A DNA stretch of 64,000 bases from Leguminivora glycinivorella. Taxonomy: Eukaryota; Arthropoda; Insecta; Lepidoptera; Tortricidae. A program made the position numbers and the translations under genes. The notes under the pieces were generated by a model, which ran no database searches, was not told where the DNA came from, and was given only the letters and a program-made list of their open reading frames with translations. Numbering within the stretch: position 1 is the first letter of the stretch; each line of letters opens with the position of its first letter. The stretch is from the NCBI RefSeq assembly GCF_023078275.1, contig NC_062971.1, positions 19,406,001 through 19,470,000 on the forward strand, written 5' to 3'. This document shows, piece after piece, positions 1 to 10,237 of the stretch.

Positions 1-713
1 CATTAAGTTAAGTCATACACCTCCTTAACTTAACGAGAATCGTTAGTTAATTACAAAAAAATAATCTACTTTAAACAGTAAGTAGGTAAATGGAAGTTAA
101 TTACTTAATTATTTCAAGTCGTGTTATTTTATTAATATAAACTTCAATTTAGTAAGGGATAAATATAAATTGAACATAACAGAGTTGTCAGACACAGGTA
201 GAGTCAGAGTTCATGAGAGAGATGTTTAGGTGTACCTAACCTATTTTTTTAATTCCTAAATCTAGTGATGCGAACGGTAAAATTTCTTAGAGGTAGGATT
301 CTTTAGGTTCAAATGGATATGAAATCATAATTATGAGGAATTCGCATTTATTTCTAACCTACGTGTAATTAGGTAGGTAAGTACCTATAGTTTGAAATGA
401 TTTAGCACTAGCTTCATTTTAATTTAGTCGATAGGAACCCTAATAACTCTTTTGTATAGCTCAACTTTAAAATGTTACGAAGTATAGAAGAGCAAAAGAA
501 ATAAATATAAAGTACCTAAAAAGCTAATAAAGTAGGTACAAACTGTCTAATCCTTGAAACCAGATTTTTAGCTGGCGCTTGTTGTTTTGCCAAGACTGAA
601 CCGGATTACCTACATTCTACAACATTTTGTGGTCCCTTTGTTTCACTTGTATTGTATGCGATTCGAGTAGCAACTAAAAAGTTAGTAGGTAGATGTCCAT
701 TGTTAAATAATAA
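1..713. other. AT-rich unannotated DNA
   Basis: No coding exon, RNA gene or clear repeat boundary is visible. Frequent stops in all frames and recurring TAGGTA-type words look like ordinary intergenic or intronic moth DNA. Confidence 0.5.
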
Positions 714-1860
714 TAAAAAAACCGGCCAAGAGCGTGTCGGACCATCAGTGTAGGGTTCCGTAGGTAGTTTCCCATCCGTCGCCGAGTTAAAAAACAATTC
801 GAGAATTTACTCAGGAAACATCATAATAGCGCGAATTACCTGGCCCGAAGTACAGCGCCACCTTTCGGGAAATTAAACTATTCAGACGGGATATGTGTAT
901 TGTGTATGTTGGGTTTTCGGAGATAATTTTGGATTTCGTGAACCGTAAACCAATTTTAATCATTTTTTTTTATTAAGTAGAAAGAAAATACTTTCAAGAT
1001 AGTATAAAATATGTGAACTAAGATAAAAAAAACCGTCGAAGTGCTAGTCGGATTCGCGTTCCAAGGGTTCCGTCCGTTCAATAATAGTTATTTGTTATAC
1101 AAGGGGGCAAAGTTGTATTTTAACGCCGAGTGTGGAATTGAAAAACGAGCAAGTGAAAGGATTCTATAGTTCACGAGCTTCGCTCGTGGTTCAAGAATAG
1201 AATCCTGAACTTGCGCGTTTTTTAACACACGAGAAGTAAAATACATTTGCACCCGAGTGTAACACAAAACTTTTCCTCTCACTATAGCGAGGAAACTACA
1301 ACGCAAAAAATGCGTTTAAGTATCACTGCTTCCAGTACTTCCCAGTAGTTCCACAGGTGGTAAATCATCTTTATTACTAGATTCACCTACTTTTATCAAT
1401 TTTAAAGCAGTTAATTTGACTTTATTCAAGGGCAAATTACTTTACCCACTAGTGGATAAAATGCGTTTTTTTTTACCCGCTGGTATTAAAGGACAAAACA
1501 CGTGTTTCCGAGCTAGTGAGGGGAAAAATAAAATATACTTTCTTCGTTCAGTCAGCACTGCTAACCCACAAATATAGTCTTAAGCACCTTACACTTCTGA
1601 AAGCGCTTATGGCCTTAGTGTAAGAATTAAAAAAAAACGTAATTTTCAAACGAGCTGATTTGCTGGCGCCTCAGTCTTTCGAGACCAGTATGACCACTGC
1701 AAGTGCAACCTGGCCGAAACGTCGAAAAAAAGGTAAATTTCTACGTAGGTAGCTTTTTAGTGCTATTAGGTCACTGAGATTATCCGCGGACCGCGGACGA
1801 ATGGACGGACAGACAGACATGGCAAAACTATAAGGGTTCCTAGTTGAATGCGTAACCGCT
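714..1860 (-). repeat. Interspersed GGGTTCCGTA-family repeat, interrupted
   Basis: Begins with AAAACCGGCCAAGAGCGTG and GTAGGGTTCCGTAG, and resumes near 1737 with the family's other end (ACTGAGATTATCCGCGGAC, then a GGACGGACAGACAGAC run and AAGGGTTCCTAGTTGA). The same ends bound the compact copy at 30066-30641. The middle is broken by an unrelated repeat at 1084-1530. The family occurs at least seven times in this window. Confidence 0.7.
1084..1530 (-). repeat. Interspersed ~430-bp repeat (family Y), nested copy
   Basis: Reverse-oriented copy of a repeat also found at 25684-26109, 34723-35155 and 42234-42666, and partially at 20540-20832. One end carries TTCCCCTCACTAGCTCGGAA and the other TTGTATAACAAATAACTATT. 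Its short open frames are not genes, because they recur in every copy with frameshifts. It lies inside the repeat at 714-1860, so it inserted later. Confidence 0.75.
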
Positions 1861-2624
1861 AAAATGTCGCTTGGGAACCATTGTAAAAAATCAGCAAAGA
1901 ATATTAAACACCTTTTGTATTCATATATCTAACGTAATATGATGTACTTAATATAAAATAAAACATTTTTCTGGAAGAAATCACCAAACCCTTTATTATT
2001 ACTTTAGTAAAAGTGTGCGTTTCAATTATCTACACTAAAATTAACATATGCAGGGTGTAAAACCCTGATATTTATAAATAATAAAATGTGTATAATTATC
2101 AAAAATGGTTACTAATTAGTAATCATCAACTTATTCAACTATGTAGGTCTATCTATATCTATACTTAAATTGTATTTACCTCTTCACCATTGAATTGAAA
2201 AAACTCCTATCTACATTATGTATTAGTATTATGCAATAAATATCCACTTAATTGGCTAAATTAATTTACATAGGTAATTATAATCGTTTAAACTCAACAG
2301 TTATTGTTCCATAAATAATGTAAATGATCTGATAAAAACAAAATGTACTTAACAGTTTAATCTCAAAATTCACAAATTTCTTTAAAAAAAAGAGCAGCAC
2401 TTACTTTGCAAAAAAGCAGCAACAAGCAAGAGCAAGCAGATACTTTGTAAAAAAATATGCCAATATTCAATATCTACCTAATTAAAATTCAGTCATTAGT
2501 AAATACATATTAATTATGTGTATTTAACATTTTCCTAACAATATATAAATAATAGCTTTCAAAAACGACATAAAAACGTAATAACAGATCAGTTGAGTTT
2601 ATCACACGTGTAAATAGATTAATA

Positions 2625-2689
<65 letters not shown>

Positions 2690-4430
2690 TATATATATCG
2701 CAACACGTTTTATTTGTTTTTTTGTTACAATATACATAATACATAGGTATTTAATGTGGGTATAAGATATGATGTACTTTAAAATGTCGTCACGTTAAAT
2801 GGTTTTAAATAGACTGACCAAAATTTATTATAACAATGTGACAAATTACCATAAAATGCCAAAATTGCGAAAAATAAAATGTAATCCAAATTTAAAATTA
2901 CTTATTCCGAAATTCATTTCTTTTAGTTATTTATTTCTTAAAAGTGTGTACTTCAAAGGCACGTATCCTGATTGCATTATGTATTTAGTTTAAGATATGT
3001 AGGTATGTATGATTTTCAAAAGTTTACACAATATGTATGTATGTATCTATCTACATAGTATAACATGAGGAATCAAATGATATGAACCATGCATTTCTGA
3101 TGTCAAAAATTACAAAAATAAATACAGGTTGAAGCAAATTATGCAAATGTTAACTTTTTTGGATGTATTTTTCACATAAAAAGTAAATGTTATTCATAAA
3201 ACTAAAAAAAGTTAAAATATTTGTTTTTAAAAAACCTTAGGTTTAAATGGTTTTACTTCTCACTTTTTGACATCTATCAATGAGGGTAGTGAGACCATCC
3301 TCCATAATGGCATCAATGCTGACAATGCTGTTGAAGCTTTTTGTACTGAGTAATCACAAGAAAATACTTGTTTAGTTGGTTATAACATAACTCTAAAAGT
3401 AGGCAGAATCCAGAAAAAAAAATATGACATTTTGTCTTAAAATTTGATCAGGAATATTCTGTTAAAATGATTAGGTTTCCTCATGTTACATATACAAGAA
3501 AGCAACAACTTTAAGTTTATGTGGATAGTTTTATGTTTAACATGATTATAATTTTGTTATGTTTTAGTTTTTACTTTAGTTAAATAGTGATTATGGGTAA
3601 ATAAATAGTCACAACAGATTATACAAATCTCCGCATTTTCCTTAATTACTACATAGGCATGAAAATTATCAGAACTATCAGTTGTTTCCTGATGAAAATG
3701 ACAATACCCGTAAATCAATTACAACATTCATAATTTGGTAAATAATTATGCAATTTAACGTTAACCAAGAGAGTTAGTTATTATATCTTATTATGCTCTG
3801 TAAAGTAACTCTGTTGAAACAGGCAGACTTAGAAATTATGATATTCAATGTCCAAGCAACTAGGACGGACACAGCACAAGGCATACAAAAGATTCCCTAC
3901 ATTATAATTCATGTTTCAGTGCAGCACATACATGTGGTCAAGATATAGGCACCAATCCAAATGACTTATAAATAACAATGTCAGCTAAACTATCTTATTT
4001 GGTCTATAAAGTTTTCCTTGGAGCAACCAGACATTTTAATAAAAGGTTATATTGGAACATTGTTAGGTCTTTGAGCAACCAGAGCTAATTATGGCCAGTT
4101 GTACTCTAACCTGGGGTATCATTATGGTTTTATAGTGCAAGTTCAATGTGGCAGGGCATGAACAGCTTAGTGGAAAAACTCTGCTCATCAACATATGTTT
4201 AACCCCATTACTTGATCAATGATATTTAGAAAATGTTTAATTTTCAACAAAGATTAATTGATTATATTAGATGTGTAAAGATATAGAGAAGAGAAGCTCT
4301 CTGTATAGCATACATGTTTTGTGATTGAGTAGAGTCACTACAATAATATACTTTTTTTTAATAAGTATATCTAACACAACCAATGAATCTATGCTAACAA
4401 GTTGAAATGTGGATTCATACATTGTTTTTA
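1861..4430. other. Unannotated DNA upstream of a small membrane-protein gene
   Basis: No convincing coding exon. Apart from the TA microsatellite at 2630-2698, I see only AT-rich sequence. An open frame of 64 codons at 2799-2993 has no recognisable content and is probably chance. Confidence 0.5.
2630..2698. repeat. (TA)n microsatellite
   Basis: Nearly pure alternating TA for about 65 bp, flanked by ACATACATAT on the left and CGCAACACG on the right. Confidence 0.95.
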
Positions 4431-4439
4431 TTAGAGGTT

Positions 4440-4445
4440 TTTATT
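4440..4445 (-). terminator. Candidate polyadenylation signal AATAAA
   Basis: TTTATT on the plus strand (AATAAA on the minus strand) about 85 bp downstream of the small membrane-protein stop codon. A second AATAAA lies at 4427-4432. Confidence 0.45.
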
Positions 4446-4526
4446 TAGATACAAATCCACATATCCTCCTCAGTTCTTGTGTACAATTTTTTGTACATAT
4501 TCCAATTGTAACAAAATTTACCACCA

Positions 4527-4775
4527 TCACTTGAGATAAAGGTATGTTAAGCCACCACAAATTGCTATAATAAGTGCAATTAAAACTAAACTAATAATCT
4601 TAGTACAGAAACAAAAGATGATGACTCCCAATACAGCAGCACATACCAAAGCAGCAGCCCAAGGAACAGTAGTTAACTTAAAAGCAGGTTTTTCATCTTG
4701 TTTTTTATCTGCAGTTGTAGTGACAATAACTGCAATAAGGAAAACTCCCACAGTCCAAGCTAATACGCGCGACAT
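4527..4775 (-). CDS. Small multi-pass membrane protein, unrecognised
   Basis: An 82-residue frame that I cannot assign to a family. The N-terminus (residues 3-20, rich in V, A, I) looks like a signal peptide or first membrane span. Residues 21-33 are charged (KKQDEKP). Two hydrophobic spans follow at about 37-57 and 59-80, the first with a Cys pair (FCFC) at its end. A good 3' splice site (CCTTGTTTTAG) lies immediately before the ATG, so coding begins at the first base of the exon. A strong donor (AAAAC then GTAAGT) at 5584/5585 on the minus strand marks a likely 5' UTR exon, giving an intron of about 0.8 kb. That intron is mostly filled by the repeat at 4792-5388. A real short gene is likely because of the splice sites, membrane topology and downstream AATAAA. 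No function is inferred. Confidence 0.6.
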   Translation of the reverse strand: MSRVLAWTVGVFLIAVIVTTTADKKQDEKPAFKLTTVPWAAALVCAAVLGVIIFCFCTKIISLVLIALIIAICGGLTYLYLK

Positions 4776-4791
4776 CTAAAACAAGGACATA

Positions 4792-5388
4792 ATGGGCTTT
4801 TTAGGGTTCCGTAGCCAAAATGGCAAAAACGGAACCCTTATAGTTTCGTCATGTCCGTCTGTCCGTCTGTCCGTCTGTCCGTCTGTCCGTCTGTCACAGC
4901 CGATTTACTCGGAAACTATAAGTACTACAGTGATGAAATTTGATGGGAATATGTGTTGTATGAACCGCTACAAAATTATGACACTAAATAGTAAAAAAAA
5001 GAATTGGGGGTGGGGCCCCCATACATGTAACTGAGGGATGAAAATTTTTTTTTCGATGTACATACCCGTGTGGGGTATCAATGGAAAGGTCTTTTAAAAT
5101 GATATAAAGTTTTCTAAAAAACATTTTTCTTAAAGTGAACGGTTTTTGAGATATCAGCTCTCAAAGTCGTAAAAAGTATGTCCCCCCCCCTCTATTTTTA
5201 TAACTACGGGGTATAAAATTCTAAAAAAAATAGAGGTGATGCATGCTAATTAACTCTTTCAACGATTTTTGGTTTGATCAAAGTATCTCTTATAGTTTTT
5301 GAGATAGGTTGATTTAACTGTAATTTTGGTTTGCTGCTACGGAACCCTTTGTGCGCGAGCCCGACTCGCACTTGGCCGGTTTTTTTAC
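4792..5388 (+). repeat. GGGTTCCGTA-family repeat in the 5' intron of the small membrane gene
   Basis: Starts with TTTTAGGGTTCCGTAGCC, contains a (GTCCGTCT)n run near 4855-4895, and ends with GCCCGACTCGCACTTGGCCG plus a T-tract. It ends about 20 bp from the 3' splice site of the 82-residue gene. Confidence 0.75.
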
Positions 5389-5841
5389 TATACAATTTAG
5401 TGTGACGCACTAGTTCCGTTTAAGAATAAACGAGTCACTCGCAAATTAAACATATAATAAGGACAATTCGAAAACTTATTTTTAACGAATATAACAAAGT
5501 TGACTACTACTGGAGCTCAACAACAGACAAAATGATATAATATTTTTTTAAAGTACAAAAGAAACAGTTATAACTTTTACTTACGTTTTCGGGTACAACA
5601 AAATATAAACAATCCAATGTTCTATTTGATAAAGTTTTTATCAGTTCGAATACACGTATTTTCGTTATTTACTTATGACTATGCTTCAGCAACATTTAAT
5701 TAATGGTGATAGTGACTTCCAGTCGAATTTGTGCTTTTCTATCACTACTTTGGTACTTTGTTGATGTTATTTAATTTTATATTGATGTCAATGTCATAGT
5801 TGTCATACTCGTGTCACTGTCAAAAGTGCTAACCCAGTGCT

Positions 5842-6476
5842 CAGGGAGACTAGAGATAAGGAGGAATGTCTGTCGAAGTAGAACAGTCGCAAAAATGACC
5901 GGCTGAGGCCTTGTAATTGCAGTTACAAATCTCTCCGCTTGGAGCGCATGTCTCGCTCAATGATCAGCGATGTGAGATGACATTAGACGTTCTTTTCTCT
6001 AGGCAGATTTCGTCAGACTGAGCAAGTCAAGACGTAGTCCCGTGGCAGTGCGCTGGCTTCGTACGCAGATGTTCTCGGGTTCGATTCTGACAGCGATCTT
6101 TTTGCTTTTTTTTTTATACATTAATTTTCTTTTTGTGTATTTTATTTGTTTATTTATTGTTTTATTCATACAAATGTTATAACATAAGCCCTTTTACATT
6201 GTTTGCCCCATCTTAGGATTCTTCTGTAATGTTGTAAGTCTGCAATTTCGAAAAGTTGTAACAAAACAAAATATTTTTGGACATTAAAAAAAAATTCAAG
6301 AAAAATATTAGTAGAAAAAAATAAAAAAGGTCTGATCAGTAGGCGGGGTCACTACCGAGAAGGCAAAGAGATTGTTAAACCCTTATGCACCTGCGATTGC
6401 AGCGCCACCTATCTTTTTTTTATATGTGCACTTCTGATACTTAAAGCTTTCGCTCCTTATATTTCTAATCTCCATA
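5842..6476 (+). mobile_element. hAT-like MITE with tRNA-like segments, copy 1
   Basis: 635 bp flanked by the 8-bp direct repeat CCAGTGCT (5834-5841 and 6477-6484), a hAT-type target duplication. Ends are inverted: CAGGGAGACTAGAGATAAGG at the left against a reverse-complement right end reading TATGGAGATTAGAAATATAA. Near 6033-6092 there is a tRNA-like stretch with a B-box-like GGTTCGATTC. It has no coding capacity. A second copy is at 12176-12861. Confidence 0.75.
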
Positions 6477-6555
6477 CCAGTGCTAACACATTACCGCACC
6501 GCAGTAAAGTCATCCAAAGCGAGAAATAAAATAAATAATTATATTCCACAGACTT

Positions 6556-6710
6556 AGGCTCCCCACAGACAGTCTTAAAAATTCATAATCTTAAAAAAAA
6601 CTTGTATGCAAATTGACAGTTCAAACTGTCAGTCAATCTGTCAGTGTCAGTTTGAACTGTCAATTAGCATACAAGTTTTTTTTAAGATTATGAATTTTTA
6701 AGACTGTATG
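6556..6710. mobile_element. Long-hairpin MITE (family Z), copy 1, diverged right end
   Basis: Left end GGCTCCCCACAGACAGTC, then a near-perfect inverted repeat around about 6640. The right terminus is degraded (GACTGTATGTGATCGG instead of GACTGTCTGTGGGGAGCC). Confidence 0.8.
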
Positions 6711-6750
6711 TGATCGGTCGACTACGACACGTATGGTAGTGATTATATTC

Positions 6751-6907
6751 CAGACAGTCTTCTTAAAAATTCATAATCTTAAAAAAACTTGTATGCAATC
6801 TGACAGTTCAAACTGACACTGACAAGACACTGACAGATCTGAACTGTCAGATTGCATACAAGTTTTTTTTAAGATTATGAATTTTTAAGACTGTCTGTGG
6901 GGAGCCT
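6751..6907. mobile_element. Long-hairpin MITE (family Z), copy 2, truncated left end
   Basis: Starts within the left arm at CAGACAGTCTTC and ends with the intact right terminus GACTGTCTGTGGGGAGCC followed by TTA. The inverted arms span most of its length. Confidence 0.8.
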
Positions 6908-6976
6908 TATAAATCTATTATATTATTCTCTTTGGACTACGATGCAAGACCTCGCGCGAGTGTGGACGGCGCTTAA

Positions 6977-7139
6977 GGCTCCCCACAGACAGTCTTAAAA
7001 ATTCATAATCTTAAAAAAAACTTGTATGCAATCTGACAGTTCAAACTGACACTGACAAGACACTGACAGATCTGAACTGTCAGATTGCATACAAGTTTTT
7101 TTTAAGATTATGAATTTTTAAGACTGTCTGTGGGGAGCC
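6977..7139. mobile_element. Long-hairpin MITE (family Z), copy 3, complete
   Basis: 163 bp, almost entirely a palindrome with only a short central spacer. Termini are GGCTCCCCACAGACAGTC and its reverse complement, flanked by TAA on both sides (6974-6976 and 7140-7142). The 3-bp TWA duplication and GGC-type ends fit PIF/Harbinger-like MITEs. By eye it is identical to the copy at 18721-18883. Confidence 0.88.
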
Positions 7140-7182
7140 TAAAACGATTCTTGTGACGATTTGTTTTCTGATATAGTATGAA

Positions 7183-8192
7183 AGGGCCCCCACAGACGGG
7201 AGACAAAACTGTTTTGTCTCCGTCGCTCGGTCTATGGGCTAGTATGAAGGTGCGCACACGAGGCGACGCAACTTTTCATACAAATACGACGGAGACAAAA
7301 CAGTTTTGTCTCCCGTCTGTGGAGGCCCAAAGAGGCGCGTTCCTAGCTTGTATAGGTGAACGCGTACTATGCTTGTATGAGTGAAAGGGCCAGCGCACAC
7401 GGAGGCAACAGTTGCTCGGCGACTTTTTTGTCTCTGTCGTCACCCCTTGCGACAGTTTCCAAGGCACACGGGAACGACAGCGACGCAACCACAGACTAAA
7501 AAGAAGATATTACCATAGACTAGTTCTATAATCTTTGGATACTACGGACGCAACTTTTTATTTTTTTATGAAATTGAGAGCCTATCCAAAATAGTTTTTT
7601 GGTACTTCAGAATGAGGCCCCGCGCACACGGAGGCAACAGTTGCTCGGCGACTTTCGTATTTGTATGAAAAGTTGCGTCGCCTCGTGTGCGCACTTTCAT
7701 ACTAAGCCATGGTCGCGACAAAAAAGTCGCCGGCAACAGTTGCCCGTGTGCGCGGGCCCTGAGTGTTTAAAAATTTTGATGAACTGGTTAGAATTTTACA
7801 ACCCGGCATCGTTTTTTCTCAATATTGTCGGAATATTCTTTTAAATTCTTGTCATATAAAATCGGTCTTTCCTCTACTTCTTCAATTAAACGACAGATAT
7901 CAATGTCGTCTTCAACAATCTGTATTTAAAATTATATTTATTTCGACTAATAACATACGTTCGCCCAAGCCAGGCCAGTGATAACTGTCAAAATGACAAC
8001 CGACCGGCTACTGTTTTGTCGCCGTGTGCGCACTTGCATTGAAACCAATAGGGAAGGAGACAGTTGCGTCGCAGGCCTGTCGTCGAACCCTGCGACAAAA
8101 AAGTTGCGTCGCAACGTGTGCGCACCTTCATACTAGCCCATAGACCGAGCGACGGAGACAAAACAGTTGCGTCTCCCGTCTGTGGGGACCCA
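7183..8192. repeat. Composite repeat cluster with palindromic MITEs (cluster P)
   Basis: Contains a palindrome at about 7183-7329 (ends CCCCCACAGACGGGAGACAA and inverse) and a complete TNA-flanked MITE at 7616-7759. The stretch 7503-8033 is closely paralogous to 19235-20058 (shared words include ACAACCCGGCATCGTTTTT and CTACTTCTTCAATTAAACG). A further related palindrome half ends at 8192. Short open frames here are repeat-derived. Confidence 0.75.
7616..7759. mobile_element. GC-ended palindromic MITE (family W), TGA target duplication
   Basis: Termini GGCCCCGCGCACACGG and CCGTGTGCGCGGGCCC, flanked by TGA (7613-7615 and 7760-7762). The paralogous sequence at about 19790 reads straight through (AATGAGTGTTTAA) without the insert, so the boundaries are directly supported by an empty site. 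The 3-bp TNA duplication suggests a PIF/Harbinger-like mobiliser. Confidence 0.85.
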
Positions 8193-8415
8193 AATATGAC
8201 AGGTCGACTGTTCGCGTTTTTGACAGGCGGTAACTGTGAGGTAGCCGAGAGGGTGTGGGCGGCACTTTCAGCGGGGAGCGGGAGTGGTCATACTATACGA
8301 AACTACTCTTTATTATACTGTGCTCAAGGTTCCACTTTTCAAACCACTCGCTATGCTCGTGGTTCATTATTGATACGCTTATACGCTTGCAAGAGTATCA
8401 ATATTGGGCTATTAG

Positions 8416-9580
8416 AGCCGGGTACTCACTAGCGAGCTGTAACTGTAACCGTTGCATGACCTGTTACCAAAAAACATAGTGTGTACGTGGTTCGCAAACC
8501 TCCTGCGAGCGGTACGCGTTGCTGCTCGCAGCGAGCCGATGTTTACAACGTACTCATTTCCGAACCTGTAACGTTACAGGTAACCGTAACCGTTATTGTA
8601 ACCAAAACCATAGTGTGTACATGGTTCGCGAACCTCCTGCGAGCGGTGCGCGTTGCTGCTCGCAGCGAACCAATGTTTACAACGTACTCATTTCAGAACC
8701 TGTAACATTGCATGTAACCGTAACCGTTACTGTAACCAAAAACATAGTGTGTACGTGGTTCACGAGCCTGCAACGAACGCAACACGAGCGGCTCACAGCG
8801 AGCCGATAATTGTCGGTTTTTGCCGCGAATCAAAGGGCGCTCGCAGTGCGCTCGTGGACGTCGAGAAGAGAGGTTGTAACAATCCGCTGCGAACGTCAAA
8901 CTTTTCATCATGAGTGAATGGTCAGAGGAGAAATTTAATAGCTTCTATTGATAGACTCCTACAGAGAGAAATGGAGAATAGTGTCCTGTAGACTCCTAAA
9001 TTTATTAAATATTCGAAATCGGTTGCACTCATTCGAGTGATTTTTTATACTTAATGGTTACAATTTTTTTTATTTTTCATTATTTACAGTAGATCACTTC
9101 TTTTCCGGTACATTCTCTGAATCCACCTTCTTCGTGGCCGATAGGTATCATAAAGTAATGCATCTATAAATATAAATATACATATATGCTGCACAAGCGA
9201 GAGACACCTTCGTCCGACATTGTGGAGTTACAATCCAAAAATGCAGATGCATCCGGCTCGTCATTAATTTTACAGTGATGTGGCCTTCTCGTACACACTA
9301 GAACCTGGTTACTGTATCTTTTTGGTTACAGTTACTGCTCACAAATGAGTACGCTCCAGGAAATGGATCCGGCGACGTCACGAGCCTGAACTGTAACACG
9401 CGTACACACTAGACCTCATTACTGTATCTGTTCGGTTACAGTTACGGCTCGCTAAATGAGTACGCTCGGGGTACTGGATCCGGCGACGTCGCGAGCCCGA
9501 ACTGTAACATGCGTACACACTAGAACCTCGTTACAGTATCTGTTCGGTAACAGTTACAGCTCGCTAGTGAGTACCCGGCT
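8416..9580. mobile_element. 1.17-kb foldback element with subterminal tandem repeats
   Basis: Left end AGCCGGGTACTCACTAGCGA and right end its reverse complement (TCGCTAGTGAGTACCCGGCT), with TAG on both sides (8413-8415 and 9581-9583). The left arm holds about two and a half direct repeats of about 135 bp around GTAACCGTAACCGTTACTGT. The right arm holds three inverted-orientation units of about 115 bp. It has no coding capacity. Overlapping open frames at 8481-8913 are produced by the tandem units. Confidence 0.8.
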
Positions 9581-9583
9581 TAG

Positions 9584-10210
9584 CACGAGCAGTTAAACAC
9601 AAAATTTTCCACCCAGTGAAACAGTGATGTTACCTATCTATAACTACATGAGAAACTATATAATAATACATTACGATACAGTTTTTTATCGCTTAGCTCT
9701 TTTGTGAGAAAAATATACCTACTATTTGTGAACTTCGGTTTACGTGGAAGGCCTTCTGAAATTGACCTATGGTTTATTGAACATGAACCGTTCATCATTT
9801 TGAACTTAGTGTCTAGCTCCGTCGAATGGTTACTAGTAAAAATAACAGAAATAATATGATAAAAGGCTTTATTATATAAATTGTTTTCCAATCTAACAAA
9901 TGCTATCTATATCAATGTAGATTAACTAAGCAGTTAAAACAAGGATTTTAATTGATTATTATTGCAAATGCCACTTCTACTATTCATATGATGAATTATT
10001 CCATATTAAACTCAGGTTAAACATGTCTTTTTGGGACAAATAATTTTATTAATGTTGCAAAGCCTTGAGACACTGAATTATTTCTGTAACTAATGTATAT
10101 GTATGATAAATATTAATCAAGTATTAAAATTTATTTAGGTAGTGAAGGTTTTATCCAACTCCATTCGGAATGTCTCAGTCCTGATTAGTAAAGTATTAAA
10201 ATTAGATACC
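9584..10210. other. Unannotated AT-rich DNA downstream of TBCC
   Basis: No exon or repeat boundary recognised. An 85-codon open frame at 9634-9891 (-) has no recognisable features. Confidence 0.45.
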
Positions 10211-10212
10211 AG

Positions 10213-10218
10213 TTTATT
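10213..10218 (-). terminator. Polyadenylation signal for the TBCC-bearing transcript
   Basis: AATAAA on the minus strand (TTTATT on plus) only about 20 nt past the TBCC stop codon. Another AATAAA-type motif is at 10130-10135. Confidence 0.55.
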
Positions 10219-10237
10219 TCTTGAACTTTCATTGCCT

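Noticed and set aside
7178..8479. Several 70-120 codon open frames on both strands
   Set aside because: All fall on palindromic miniature transposons duplicated at 18.9-20.1 kb, where the frames are not preserved.
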